Assembly: GCA_049325275.1 (NCBI GenBank)
Contig: JBMOLU010000084.1
Location: 248,001-312,000, forward strand
DNA length: 64,000 nucleotides
Direction: 5' to 3'
DNA from: CAIQJJ01 sp049325275
GTDB taxonomy: Bacteria > Chloroflexota > Anaerolineae > Anaerolineales > UBA4823
In this document: positions 8,953 through 17,645 of the stretch, one piece after another
Layout: each line of letters begins with the position of its first letter
Position numbering within the stretch: position 1 is the first letter of the stretch
Notes under the pieces: model-generated
What the model saw: the letters and a program-made list of their open reading frames with translations, nothing else
Databases searched by the model: none
Told to the model about the DNA's origin: nothing
Translations under genes and position numbers: made by a program

Positions 8953-9660
8953 TCAAGGGATGGTTAAAAAAGCATCCCGATAAACCCCAAACTTAGGCAA
9001 CCGGTCGGCCGCCAGGCGGTACAGGCGCTCGTTCACGGGGCTGAGCAGGCAGTACCCGCCGTCACGGTGCAGCAGTGGGATGCGCCGCCTTTGCACAGCA
9101 AACACGGCACGCATCTCGTCGGAATAGAGGGCATAGCTCTTCAGTTCGGCCGGCCACTGCGCCAGCAAATCGTCGTACAGGCGCACAAATTCCTGCCGGT
9201 AGCGCGCCGAAACGCATTCGAGATGGCTGATCACCCAGCACACCGGCTCGAAATCCCACGCATACGCCAGGCCCAGAAAACGCAAGTCGGAACTGATATA
9301 AGGGAAAAAGGGAAACTGGCGGCAGCTCAACGCCCGGTAGGCACGCTGGCAGTGCGCCGGCCCCTCACAGGCCAGCAGCAGCATGTGCGCCGGGGTCTGG
9401 GCCCGTAAAGCGCGCCGCTCCTCCGGAGACAATTCGCATTCATCGCCCCGCCAGGGATGCCATAGCGCCGTGTGCTGCCGCAAGTAGGCCCACTCCTGGC
9501 GGTGCACCGCCGGGACGGCGTGGCAGATATCGCAGCAGAAAGGCTTGCCGCTGGGATTGAAAGGCACGCACTTCTCGCCACAGTCCAGGCCGGCAACGAC
9601 AGGCGCGCCGAATCGCTCGTACAGATCACAAACGTCTACCTGAACCGATCGGGCACGCAT
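8953..9660 (-). CDS. Cysteine-rich protein, YkgJ-like metal-chelating family
   Basis: The 235-residue product carries about a dozen cysteines, mostly in the first two thirds. The order is DCGEKC, then FCCDIC, then ACEGPAHC followed by a Tyr/Ala/Leu segment and SCRQFPF. The last part resembles the C-x-IY-x-RP-x-CR-x-FPF pattern of the YkgJ (putative zinc- or iron-chelating) family. I chose the ATG at 9660 because GGAG lies 9 nt before it; an ATG at 9684 lacks such a site. No membrane segment is visible. The biochemical role is unknown. Confidence 0.65.
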   Translation of the reverse strand: MRARSVQVDVCDLYERFGAPVVAGLDCGEKCVPFNPSGKPFCCDICHAVPAVHRQEWAYLRQHTALWHPWRGDECELSPEERRALRAQTPAHMLLLACEGPAHCQRAYRALSCRQFPFFPYISSDLRFLGLAYAWDFEPVCWVISHLECVSARYRQEFVRLYDDLLAQWPAELKSYALYSDEMRAVFAVQRRRIPLLHRDGGYCLLSPVNERLYRLAADRLPKFGVYRDAFLTIP

Positions 9661-9712
9661 ACTCGTTTTCTCCACTGCGCACATTGTAGCCGAAAAGCGG
9701 CCTTCGCGTTAG

Positions 9713-9882
9713 CGCATCGCTATGGCCTGCACCTTCCTGAAAGAGGCGCCCATGCTGCTGCTCGATGAAGCCACATCCGCCCTGGATTCCGAATGCGAGC
9801 AGATCGCCAACAAGCGCCGGAAAAGCTGCTCCAGAGCTGCACCACGCTGATCATCGCCCACCGCTTTCCCCTTCTTTTTTGA
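9713..9882 (+). pseudogene. Decayed ABC-transporter ATPase C-terminal remnant
   Basis: On the plus strand, one frame reads RIAMACTFLKEAPMLLLDEATSALDSE in two pieces. It carries a recognisable Walker B and D-loop (LLLDEATSALD). A frameshift after the codons for EQIAN moves to the next frame, which continues LLQSCTTLIIAHRF, the H-loop region, and stops at 9882. The Walker A half and the signature motif are absent. This is therefore a truncated, frameshifted fragment of an exporter-type ABC ATPase with no visible parent beside it. It sits in the gap between two minus-strand genes. Confidence 0.75.
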
Positions 9883-9927
9883 GAAGATACTCTTTGCGTT
9901 TGTTCGATCACTTCACGACCAAAAGCA

Positions 9928-10788
9928 TCAAGACCGGGCCGCGCACCACTGCTCCAGGGTGATGGCAGGCGCACCCAGAATACGATTGGCCGGCGTGGGA
10001 TCATCTTGCTCGTGAACCTTTTCGTAGTAGGCCAGAAAATCGGTCACATCTGCCAACCGGGCATCACCTGCCAGCTTTGCCGCCAGCCGCACCAATCCGA
10101 TCGGCAAGCGGCGGGCTTTGACATCCGGCCGTACTGCCGCACAATAGCGCTTGAGCGCTTCGAGCATCGGCATCGCTTCTGGGCCGTAGAGGAAGAAAGT
10201 CTGTTTCGCCGCTTCGCTTTTTTGGTAAGCCGCCGAGACCATACGGGCATAGTCGTCGGCAGCAAGCCAGTGCACGGGGTTGGGCTGCTTGCCAATCAAA
10301 ATCGCCTGCTTACCTTGCACAAACAGGGGCAGCGACTCAAAGAACCACGATGCCCGGAAGATCGAGTAGGGAATCCCACTCTGTCGAATGGCTTCTTCAG
10401 CATCGAGCTTGCCTTTACAGGGGGCAAACCAGGCATGCGCCGGCCTGGTTGAAGCCCCTGAAAGGTAGGTGAGATGCTGCACACCAGCCCGGGCAGCCGC
10501 CCTGGCCACATGCGCCGTGCCCTGGCCCTCGATACGCAAGTAACTTTCCGGCGTCGGCCCACCGGCCAGGTTGACGTGGACACCGGAACACCCTTGCAGT
10601 GCCACCGGCAGGGTTTCCGGCTTCTCGACATCTCCAACCACAACTTCAAACGTTTCATCGAATTTTGCCCGCGCTTTCCGTGGATCGCGCGCCAGCAGCC
10701 GGACCTTGAATCCGTCGGCGGCCAGGCGCCGCGCCACCGGTTCTCCCAGCATTCCGGTACCCCCAACAACGAGGATTGTGTTTGTCAT
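9928..10788 (-). CDS. NmrA-like NAD(P)-binding oxidoreductase (atypical SDR)
   Basis: The 286-residue product opens with VVGGTGMLGEPVARRL, the Gly-rich nucleotide loop of atypical/extended SDRs. Next comes an Arg-rich segment (LARDPRKA), suited to NADP, and a GDV motif at the end of beta 3. The usual SDR YxxxK pair is not obvious; the NmrA/HSCARG group often lacks it. AAGGAA precedes the ATG. It may be a redox sensor-like protein or a small-molecule reductase. It stands alone between the ABC remnant and the nitroreductase gene on the same strand. Confidence 0.82.
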   Translation of the reverse strand: MTNTILVVGGTGMLGEPVARRLAADGFKVRLLARDPRKARAKFDETFEVVVGDVEKPETLPVALQGCSGVHVNLAGGPTPESYLRIEGQGTAHVARAAARAGVQHLTYLSGASTRPAHAWFAPCKGKLDAEEAIRQSGIPYSIFRASWFFESLPLFVQGKQAILIGKQPNPVHWLAADDYARMVSAAYQKSEAAKQTFFLYGPEAMPMLEALKRYCAAVRPDVKARRLPIGLVRLAAKLAGDARLADVTDFLAYYEKVHEQDDPTPANRILGAPAITLEQWCAARS

Positions 10789-10883
10789 AAACTATTCCTT
10801 TACAAGTGTATAAATCCGTGCCAGCCGCTCTCGGCCACCACCGTTTAGGTTTCTTTGGCCACACGGCATCGGAAAACCCGTCT

Positions 10884-12038
10884 TCATGGCAAAATTACCC
10901 GTTCTGCCGCCCGGCGTGGGCTGGGTAGTGCTTCAACGGTAGGATATCCGATACGAAAAAGCAATACACCTTGCCAACTGGCATCGGCCACGAGTTCGGC
11001 CAATCCATCTCCAAACATCGAGGATTGCTCTTGAGAAGCCTCACGCTCCGCTCGTTCGACGATTTGGTTGACCGGATGCATCGCCAGGCCCTGGGTCACC
11101 GCCCACAAATGAAAGCGTTGGTAGACCCTCCCGGCTTGCAGGTGGGATGTATGGTCGGATGCATCCGGGACGGCCAAGATGCCGAAAGCCGCCGAATGAG
11201 TCATTTGAGCGCGTGTGGCCCTCAGCCAATACTGATGGTTTTGCTCGTCGGAAAGCGGCGGGAGCAGCTTGCCGAGCGTCGTCAGCAGCGGCGGAGAAGC
11301 CTGTGCATCGAGGGTCAAGCCATCGCACCGGGCCTGGATATCGTCCCAGTCGTGGCGAAACCAGCGCCCGCTGTCGGCCGATTGCGCCGCATCGGCGCCG
11401 AAGGCTTCCGTGGCCGCATACGTCAGTTCGCCGAAACGGCTCGCCTGCTTGCCACGCAGCCAGACCAAGCGCACACGCTCATCTGCGCCGATCAGGCGCT
11501 GCATGGCATCATACACCCCGGCGGGCAAATCACTGGCTGCATACGCGGCGCGGTTGGTGCAACGGTGCGGGATGGCAGGGTATAACAGGGATGGGCTTGC
11601 CTTTCCCGGCGTAAGGGCAATACGGGCGGCCCAGGTTCTATCGCCCGGATCGGGCACGCATTGGATATCGGGCTGCCAGCCGCGGGCCGAAGCGGCCAGG
11701 GCCAAGTTTTCCAGCGCACATCCCAACCCCAGGTACATTTCACGGCGGAACCGGTCCACCGTGCCGAGGTTACGGCCGGGATCGGCGTGCAAGTCGACTG
11801 TACTGGCAGCCAGGCGGAACAACCAGGGCTGCGTGTTGTGAGGGCTGGCCGCCAGGACCGCCGCCCGTACCAGCGACAGAACGCCACCACCATCCCGTGA
11901 GTCCCAATCCTGCCACGGCTTATACGCCTGGCCCTGCCCCGTATGGAAGACACCCTGATCCCCCGCCCGGTAAACGACGCCCCCGGCGACGGCTAACAGG
12001 CTCAAACCGGCAACCTTCAAGAAAGCACGCCGCTTCAT
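10884..12038 (-). CDS. Tat-exported nitroreductase-like (Acg family) FMN protein
   Basis: The 384-residue product begins MKRRAFLKVAG followed by a hydrophobic stretch, a twin-arginine export signal. The segment AASPHNTQPW is the hallmark of the Acg/nitroreductase-fold FMN-binding family. A further conserved stretch around residues 105-125 includes MYLGLGCALENLALAA. The start at 12038 overlaps the TetR stop by one base (TGATG) and has a purine-rich site upstream; a longer frame to 12173 lies inside the TetR gene and is not preferred. Coupling to the TetR gene suggests that TetR controls it. The substrate is unknown. Confidence 0.85.
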   Translation of the reverse strand: MKRRAFLKVAGLSLLAVAGGVVYRAGDQGVFHTGQGQAYKPWQDWDSRDGGGVLSLVRAAVLAASPHNTQPWLFRLAASTVDLHADPGRNLGTVDRFRREMYLGLGCALENLALAASARGWQPDIQCVPDPGDRTWAARIALTPGKASPSLLYPAIPHRCTNRAAYAASDLPAGVYDAMQRLIGADERVRLVWLRGKQASRFGELTYAATEAFGADAAQSADSGRWFRHDWDDIQARCDGLTLDAQASPPLLTTLGKLLPPLSDEQNHQYWLRATRAQMTHSAAFGILAVPDASDHTSHLQAGRVYQRFHLWAVTQGLAMHPVNQIVERAEREASQEQSSMFGDGLAELVADASWQGVLLFRIGYPTVEALPSPRRAAERVILP

Positions 12039-12739
12039 CAGGCGCTTCCTTTCAAGCCACACTCGGCCAGAATGCGTTCCAATTCCAGGCGAAAAATGGC
12101 GCCGGTATCCTGAAGGGCAGCAGGGAATTGGCGCCCGAGTTCGAGTGAGACGAAGCCGTGCACGCGCGTCCAAACGGCCAGCGCCAGGTAATGAATACGC
12201 GGGTCGGCAGCGTTTCCATCGGCCTGCCGCCAGGCGTCAATCTCCTCCAACAGGCCGGGGGTTGCGGCGAGCAGATCGGCGTCGAGTTGCAACTGCCCGG
12301 CCCGGTGCGCGTCGTCCAGCGCCGCAACCAGGATATCGAGGCCACGCGCCGCCGCCGGCTGGGTGATTGCGATGGGCGCTTCGTAGCCCGGGATCGGCGT
12401 GCCGAAGATCAGGTTGTACTGCTCGGGATGCTCGATAGCCCAGCGGCGGTAAGCCAGGCCCGTCGCGCGCAGCCGCTGCACCAGGTCGCTGGCGGCAACG
12501 GCATCACGCCCGGCAACCAATGCGTCACCCAAAGCTGTGAAAGCATCCACAATCAGCGCCGTGATCAAGTCTTCCAGGCGGGGAAAATAATTGTAGATGG
12601 CCGGGGCGGTAATATTCAGTTCACGTGCAATCGCGCGCAGCGAAAGCCCTTGAGTGCCCAGTTCCGCCAGGCGGCGAAAGGCAATTCTTTTAATGTCGGC
12701 AGCCAGATCAACGTGGGTTTCTCGGCGAGGTCGAACCAT
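12038..12739 (-). CDS. TetR-family transcriptional regulator
   Basis: The 233-residue product has an N-terminal helix-turn-helix (about 10-60) with SLRAIARELNITAPAIYNYF, typical of TetR/AcrR. A helical ligand-binding domain follows, with a WHG-type C-terminal region. The ATG at 12739 has AAAGGA upstream and gives a normal family length, so I preferred it to 12808. A 45-bp palindrome lies 68-112 nt upstream and is the likely operator. The downstream Acg-family gene overlaps by one base and is the probable target, together with autoregulation. Confidence 0.9.
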   Translation of the reverse strand: MVRPRRETHVDLAADIKRIAFRRLAELGTQGLSLRAIARELNITAPAIYNYFPRLEDLITALIVDAFTALGDALVAGRDAVAASDLVQRLRATGLAYRRWAIEHPEQYNLIFGTPIPGYEAPIAITQPAAARGLDILVAALDDAHRAGQLQLDADLLAATPGLLEEIDAWRQADGNAADPRIHYLALAVWTRVHGFVSLELGRQFPAALQDTGAIFRLELERILAECGLKGSA

Positions 12740-12806
12740 CAGGCATCCTTTCGAAAAGCTCTTCGGGCCTGCCCAACCGCGCACAAGCGGAATTTCGGCA
12801 AACCCC

Positions 12807-12851
12807 ATATAAACACTGTATATTTACTGTGTAAATATACAGTGTTTATAT
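12807..12851. promoter_or_regulatory. 45-bp palindromic operator candidate upstream of tetR
   Basis: Two perfectly complementary 21-bp arms (12807-12827 and 12831-12851) surround the spacer TGT. Each arm contains AAACACTGTATATTTAC or its complement. The element is AT-rich, in contrast to the GC-rich surroundings. It is much longer than a single TetR dimer site (about 15-20 bp) and could bind two dimers or overlap a promoter. It lies between the TetR gene and the OsmC gene, which diverge, so it could control both. Confidence 0.75.
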
Positions 12852-12975
12852 CAATTTGTCAAGAGGCGGTTGACGCATCAGGCGACCCATGTGATAATAT
12901 GATAAATATGATAAAAATTAGCAATAAACCAGTTGGCATGCACCACACATGTCAACAGTGAAAGGAAATCTGACT

Positions 12976-13395
12976 ATGTCTGTTCGTACATCCTCTGCAG
13001 AATGGGAAGGAACGCTCAAAGAGGGCGCCGGCACCATAAAGGTCGGCAATGGAGCCTATGAAGGCCCGTTCACTTACGCTTCTCGCTTCGAAAATGGCGC
13101 CGGCACCAACCCCGAAGCGTTGCTCGGCGCGGCACACGCCGGCTGTTATTCGATGTTTCTCTCGGCGCTGCTGACAAAAGCCGGCTTTACCCCCACACGT
13201 ATCCACACCACGGCAAGCGTCCACCTCACCGAAGGCCCGACGATCAGCTTGATCGAGCTGGTCACCGAAGCCGTCGTTCCCGGCCTGGAGAATGCGGCCT
13301 TTCAGGAACACGCCGCAGCGGCCAAAGCGGGTTGTCCTGTTTCGAAGGTGCTGGCCGGTGCGGAGATCAAGCTGACAGCCAAGCTGCTGCCGTAA
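12976..13395 (+). CDS. osmC: OsmC-type peroxiredoxin
   Basis: The 139-residue product matches OsmC in length and motifs. The first redox Cys is in AHAGCYSMFLS and the second in AGCPVSKVL. OsmC/Ohr proteins reduce organic hydroperoxides through this Cys pair. The ATG at 12976 has AAAGGA 9 nt upstream; an earlier ATG at 12949 does not. It is divergent from the TetR gene, with the palindrome between them, so TetR may sense an oxidant or electrophile (inference). A rho-independent terminator follows. Confidence 0.92.
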   Translation: MSVRTSSAEWEGTLKEGAGTIKVGNGAYEGPFTYASRFENGAGTNPEALLGAAHAGCYSMFLSALLTKAGFTPTRIHTTASVHLTEGPTISLIELVTEAVVPGLENAAFQEHAAAAKAGCPVSKVLAGAEIKLTAKLLP

Positions 13396-13465
13396 AGGCG
13401 TGGAAAGAAGACAGGGCGTACCCGCTCAGCCATCGCCCGGCTTTGGGCGGCCTGAGACACCGCAC

Positions 13466-13512
13466 AACAACGAGCGTTTTGTCGGTCTGCTGCCAAAACG
13501 CTCGTTGTTTTG
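13466..13512 (+). terminator. Rho-independent terminator after osmC
   Basis: A 16-bp perfect stem (arm AACAACGAGCGTTTTG) with a 12-nt loop ends in a T-rich tail (TTTTG). It lies 70 nt after the osmC stop. Confidence 0.9.
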
Positions 13513-13556
13513 ATTCGCCACCATCCACCTGGACAGGAGAAAACTATCCATAAAGC

Positions 13557-13587
13557 TTGAGAACTTTTGCCCCTGCCGGCGTATACT
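13557..13587 (+). promoter_or_regulatory. Possible sigma-70-like promoter for head-GIN protein gene
   Basis: TTGAGA at 13557-13562 and TATACT at 13582-13587 are separated by 19 nt, slightly wide. They lie 36 nt before the start codon and after the osmC terminator. This is a weak assignment made from sequence alone. Confidence 0.35.
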
Positions 13588-13622
13588 ACGCTATCATGAA
13601 GAAACAGCAGAAGGAGAAAGTT

Positions 13623-15125
13623 ATGAACGAATCTCGTAATCGAAGCGGCCTGGTCTGGGGCGTGTTGTTGATCCTGATTGGCGTGCTGATGTTCGCCGGG
13701 CAAACCCTGCGTTGGCTGAACTGGGGCGAAGCCTGGCCGCTCTTTATCGTTGGCGTGGGGGCAGCCTTTTTCGTCGCCATGCTGCTGGGTGGGCGGAGCG
13801 CAGCAGGCCTGGCCATTCCTGGCAGCATCATCAGCACGGTGGGCACCATCTTGCTCGTTCAGAATATTTTCAACGTGTGGGAGGCCTGGTCGTACGCCTG
13901 GGCCTTGATCATCGTGGCCGTTGGGGTCGGTGTGACCATCCAGGGAATCTGGAGCCGGCAGCCAAAGCTGCGCCGCGACGGCATCGATACAATCCGCACG
14001 GGCCTGACGCTGTTCCTGATCTTCGGCATCATCATGGAATTCATCTTCTCGGTGAGCGGCGTTTCAGGCCGTGGTTACAGCCTGGTGTGGCCGATTCTGC
14101 TGGGCCTTCTCGGCCTGTTGCAGTTGCTCACAAACCTGGTTCGCATCCTTCGTGAACCCGATCAGGCATACCGGTACGGCCTGTTCGGCCCGATCCTGTT
14201 GATGGGCATCGGCGCACTGGCTGCCCTGGCGATGATGAACGTAATCCCGGGCATGCAGCTGCTCGCCTTGCTCAACCTGTGGCCGCTGCTGTTGATCGCT
14301 GCCGGTGTGCAGATCATTTTTGGGAAGCGTGCCGCCTGGGCCGGGGCCTTGATGGGCATCCTGGTGGTGGCAGCGCTTTTTGCGGCCGCATTTTTCGGCC
14401 CGCAGTTGGGCATCGATCATCTGCCCACCTGGGCTTCCATCAACGGCCCATACAACAGCCTGGCGAACGAAACCATCATCGGCTCTGGAACGCAAGGCGA
14501 GGAAAGCCGTGAAGTCGAGGGTTTCGAACGCATCCGCCTGGAAGGAGTCGGCAAGCTGATCGTCGAACAAGGGGAAAAGATCTCGCTGGACATCCTGGCA
14601 GACGAAAACCTGCTGCCCTATCTGACCTCGGATGTGCGCGCCGAAGAATTGGTACTGGGAGTCAAGCGCGGCTACAACGTACAGCCCAGGCAGGGCATCG
14701 AATACCGGCTGGTGGTCACCGATCTCTCGGCGCTCTACCTGGATGGCGCCGGCAATATTGTTGTCAAAGCGCTGGATACGAAATCCTTGAAAATTGTCGT
14801 GGCCGGGGCTGGCGGCATCACGCTGGAAGCATTGCAGAGCAAACGCCTTGCCATCGAGATCGATGGCTCCGGTTGGGTTCGGGCGGCCGGGCAGAGCGAT
14901 GAGCTGGAAAGCGCCATCAACGGTGCAGGCAACCTCGAAGCGGAGGACCTGGAATGCCGGCAGGCCGAACTCAATATCTCGGGCCTTGGCAAGATCACGG
15001 CCTGGGTAACCGGCAGCCTTTCTGCCCGCATCTCGGGCGCAGGCAGCATTGCTTACTACGGCCATCCAGACGTGGAAAAACGCGTGGACGGCGTCGGCAG
15101 CGTGCAGTCGCTTGGGGAGAAGTAA
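13623..15125 (+). CDS. Membrane protein with C-terminal head-GIN (DUF2807) domain
   Basis: The 500-residue product has eight or so hydrophobic helices in the first 290 residues, arranged as repeated short hairpins like LiaF-type/DUF5668 membrane regions. The C-terminal 200 residues are a repetitive beta domain. It shows the recurring GxG pattern of the head-GIN (DUF2807) fold: DGAGNIVVKAL, GAGGITLEAL, NGAGNLEAEDL and SGAGSIAYYG. The ATG at 13623 follows AAGGAG by 7 nt; upstream in-frame starts lack a ribosome site. The beta domain is probably extracytoplasmic. The family is common in Bacteroidota and Chloroflexota and its function is not established. The gene lies between two terminators and is a single transcription unit. 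Confidence 0.82.
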   Translation: MNESRNRSGLVWGVLLILIGVLMFAGQTLRWLNWGEAWPLFIVGVGAAFFVAMLLGGRSAAGLAIPGSIISTVGTILLVQNIFNVWEAWSYAWALIIVAVGVGVTIQGIWSRQPKLRRDGIDTIRTGLTLFLIFGIIMEFIFSVSGVSGRGYSLVWPILLGLLGLLQLLTNLVRILREPDQAYRYGLFGPILLMGIGALAALAMMNVIPGMQLLALLNLWPLLLIAAGVQIIFGKRAAWAGALMGILVVAALFAAAFFGPQLGIDHLPTWASINGPYNSLANETIIGSGTQGEESREVEGFERIRLEGVGKLIVEQGEKISLDILADENLLPYLTSDVRAEELVLGVKRGYNVQPRQGIEYRLVVTDLSALYLDGAGNIVVKALDTKSLKIVVAGAGGITLEALQSKRLAIEIDGSGWVRAAGQSDELESAINGAGNLEAEDLECRQAELNISGLGKITAWVTGSLSARISGAGSIAYYGHPDVEKRVDGVGSVQSLGEK

Positions 15126-15156
15126 ACACCTTTCCACTCCGGCGCAGAAACAATCA

Positions 15157-15196
15157 AACGGGCATGACGATGTATACGGTCGTGCCCGTTTTGCTT
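15157..15196 (+). terminator. Rho-independent terminator after head-GIN gene
   Basis: A 12-bp stem (AACGGGCATGAC with GTCGTGCCCGTT, one G-U pair) has a 10-nt loop and is followed by TTGCTTT. It starts 31 nt after the stop codon. Confidence 0.8.
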
Positions 15197-15278
15197 TCCC
15201 ACGCCAGGGGGATTTGCTTTTCATGGTATATTTGGTAAACAAAGTATCCTTAAACTTCTGCCCCCCCCTACCCCAACG

Positions 15279-16511
15279 ATGAAACAGCAACTTAACGATC
15301 TCCTCGCTTCTCGCAACCTGGATGCCATCCTGGTCACCGGTCCGGGCCAACACAACCCACCGATGGTTTATCTCACCGGGGGCGGGCACCTGACCCAAGC
15401 CGATTTGATCCAGAAGCGTGGCGCCGCGCCGGTTTTGTTTTACCGCCCCATGGAGCGGGACGAAGCCGCCCGCACCGGCCTGGCGACGAAGAATCTGGAT
15501 GACTACAAGTATCACGAGTTGCTCAAAGCGTGCAGCGGCAACCCGATCGAAGCCACCGCCCTGCGTTACAAACAAATGCTCACCGATGCGGGGGTCACAT
15601 CCGGCCGTGTGACGCTTTATGGGCAGAACGATGTGGGCGCATCCTTCGCGATTTTCTCGACTCTGCAGCGCATCATGCCCGAGTTGACCCTCACCGGGGA
15701 AGTGGGCGATACGCTCTTGTTCGAGGCCATGATGACAAAAGACGAGGCCGAAATCGCCCGCATCCGCCAGATGGGAAAGGTTACGACGGCCGTGGTCGGA
15801 CAGGTAGCCGATTTCCTGGCCTCGCAACAGGCCCAAGACGGCGTGCTGGTCGGAAAAGACGGCATCCCGGTAACGATCGGCGCTGTAAAACGCCTGATCA
15901 ACCTGTGGCTGGCCGAACGAGGCGCCGAAAACCCCGAAGGGACCATCTTCGCCCAGGGTTACGATGCCGCCATTCCTCACAGCACAGGAAACGATGAAGC
16001 TGCGCTACGCCTGGGGCAAACGATCGTTTTCGATATCTTTCCATGCGAAGCAGGTGGCGGTTATTTCTATGATTTCACCCGCACCTGGTGCCTGGGATAC
16101 GCTCCCGACGAAGCCCTGGCAATCTACGAGCAGGTGCAGCAAGCTTACCAACTGACCATCAACGCCCTGCGGATGAACACACCCTTCAAGAATTATCAGC
16201 GCCAGGTGTGCGAGTTTTTCGAAAGGCATGGCCATCCTTCGATTAAGTCCGCCCCCCAAACCCAGGAAGGATACGTCCACAGCGTAGGCCACGGATTGGG
16301 CCTGCACGTTCACGAGCGCCCCTTTTCGGGCCTGACATCTACCAGCGCCGATATCCTGGCGCCGGGCAGCGTCTTTACGGTAGAACCGGGGTTGTATTAT
16401 CCCGCCCGTAAGCTGGGCGTGCGCCTGGAAGATACGGTCTGGATGCGTCCAGATGGCACAGCAGAGGTGCTGGTAGACTATCCGATGGAATTGCTGATCC
16501 CGGTGAAGTAA
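15279..16511 (+). CDS. M24-family aminopeptidase (Xaa-Pro dipeptidase-like)
   Basis: The 410-residue product has an N-terminal creatinase-like domain (about 1-165) and a C-terminal pita-bread catalytic domain. Metal ligands visible in order are the two Asp (VFDIFP and FYDFTRTW), His in HGLGLHVHE, Glu in FTVEPGLY and Glu in RLEDTVW. Such enzymes cleave the bond before proline at peptide N-termini in the cytoplasm. No Shine-Dalgarno is visible; the bases before the ATG are C-rich (CCCCCCCTACCCC). This may mean weak or leaderless initiation. It is followed at 26 nt by tsaD, so the two may form an operon. Confidence 0.9.
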   Translation: MKQQLNDLLASRNLDAILVTGPGQHNPPMVYLTGGGHLTQADLIQKRGAAPVLFYRPMERDEAARTGLATKNLDDYKYHELLKACSGNPIEATALRYKQMLTDAGVTSGRVTLYGQNDVGASFAIFSTLQRIMPELTLTGEVGDTLLFEAMMTKDEAEIARIRQMGKVTTAVVGQVADFLASQQAQDGVLVGKDGIPVTIGAVKRLINLWLAERGAENPEGTIFAQGYDAAIPHSTGNDEAALRLGQTIVFDIFPCEAGGGYFYDFTRTWCLGYAPDEALAIYEQVQQAYQLTINALRMNTPFKNYQRQVCEFFERHGHPSIKSAPQTQEGYVHSVGHGLGLHVHERPFSGLTSTSADILAPGSVFTVEPGLYYPARKLGVRLEDTVWMRPDGTAEVLVDYPMELLIPVK

Positions 16512-16537
16512 AAGTTCGAAGCCGTTCACTGAAGGTT

Positions 16538-17626
16538 ATGATGATGCGTGAAGAAACACAAGCAACCCATGTCCTGCAACAAGCGCCCATTCGTGTGCTG
16601 GCGATCGAATCTTCATGTGACGAAACCGCCGCTTCGGTGGTGGAAAACGGCCGCGTGATCCTTTCGAACGTCGTTGCAACCCAGGTCGAGTTACACGCCA
16701 AGTATGGCGGCGTTTTTCCTGAAGTGGCCTCGCGCCAACACATTCGCACCGTTTACACGATCGTCGACGAGGCCCTGCAGCAGGCGCATCTCAGCCTGAA
16801 CGATGTGGACGCTGTCGCCGTCACGCGTGGCCCTGGGCTGCCCGGTTCGCTGGTCGTCGGCGTTAACATGGCCAAGGGCCTGGCGCTGGCCTTGGGTAAA
16901 CCCCTGGTCGGCGTCAACCACCTCGAGGGCCATCTCTACTCGGCCTGGCTTTACAAAGCCGACACCATTCCGACGCCGGAACCGCAATTTCCCTTGATCG
17001 CCATGATCGTCTCCGGCGGGCACACCGAACTCATCCTGGTCCATGGCCATCTCCAGTACAAACGCCTGGGCACGACGTTGGACGATGCAGCCGGAGAAGC
17101 GTTCGACAAAGTGGCGCGTTTACTGGGCCTGCCCTATCCCGGCGGGCCTTCGGTACAAAAAGCCGCCGACGAAGGTGACCCGTTTGCCTACGAGTTTCCG
17201 CGCGCCTGGCTCGAAGGCACTGCGGATTTCTCGTTCAGCGGCCTGAAAACGGCGGTTCTACGCCAAGTGCGCGCCCTGGAAGGCGTGGTCGATCCACTGC
17301 CCGTGGCCAATCTGGCGGCCAGCTTTCAGGCGGCGGTGGTCGATGTGCTGGTGACGAAGACGATCAGGGCCGTCCAAGAATACGAAGCCCGGGCGATTCT
17401 CGTTGCAGGAGGCGTTTCGGCCAACAAAGCCCTGCGCCAGTCGATGCAGATGAGGGCGCAGGCCCTCGGCATTCCCTGCCACATTCCGCCTTTGTGGTTG
17501 TGTACCGACAATGCGGCCATGATCGCTGCCGCCGGATACCATCGTTTTCTCGCCGGCCAGCGTGACGAACTGGGCATCGACGTCTTACCCAACTGGCCGC
17601 TGACGGCGGTTTCCCATCCTACGTAA
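16538..17626 (+). CDS. tsaD: tRNA N6-adenosine threonylcarbamoyltransferase
   Basis: The 362-residue product carries the Kae1/TsaD signatures: AIESSCDETA at the N-terminus, the metal-binding His pair NHLEGH (His128 and His132) and SGGHTELI. The C-terminal CTDNAAMIAAAG is also present. TsaD transfers threonylcarbamoyl to A37 of ANN-decoding tRNAs together with TsaB and TsaE; those partners are not in this window. GAAGG precedes a run of three ATG codons, and I took the first. It is a single-copy housekeeping gene, unrelated in function to the kinases that follow. Confidence 0.97.
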   Translation: MMMREETQATHVLQQAPIRVLAIESSCDETAASVVENGRVILSNVVATQVELHAKYGGVFPEVASRQHIRTVYTIVDEALQQAHLSLNDVDAVAVTRGPGLPGSLVVGVNMAKGLALALGKPLVGVNHLEGHLYSAWLYKADTIPTPEPQFPLIAMIVSGGHTELILVHGHLQYKRLGTTLDDAAGEAFDKVARLLGLPYPGGPSVQKAADEGDPFAYEFPRAWLEGTADFSFSGLKTAVLRQVRALEGVVDPLPVANLAASFQAAVVDVLVTKTIRAVQEYEARAILVAGGVSANKALRQSMQMRAQALGIPCHIPPLWLCTDNAAMIAAAGYHRFLAGQRDELGIDVLPNWPLTAVSHPT

Positions 17627-17645
17627 AACGGAGTAGACTTAAGGC

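Noticed and set aside
14064..15980. A 638-codon minus-strand frame across the head-GIN and M24 peptidase genes
   Set aside because: It spans two well-supported plus-strand genes and a terminator and shows no family features.
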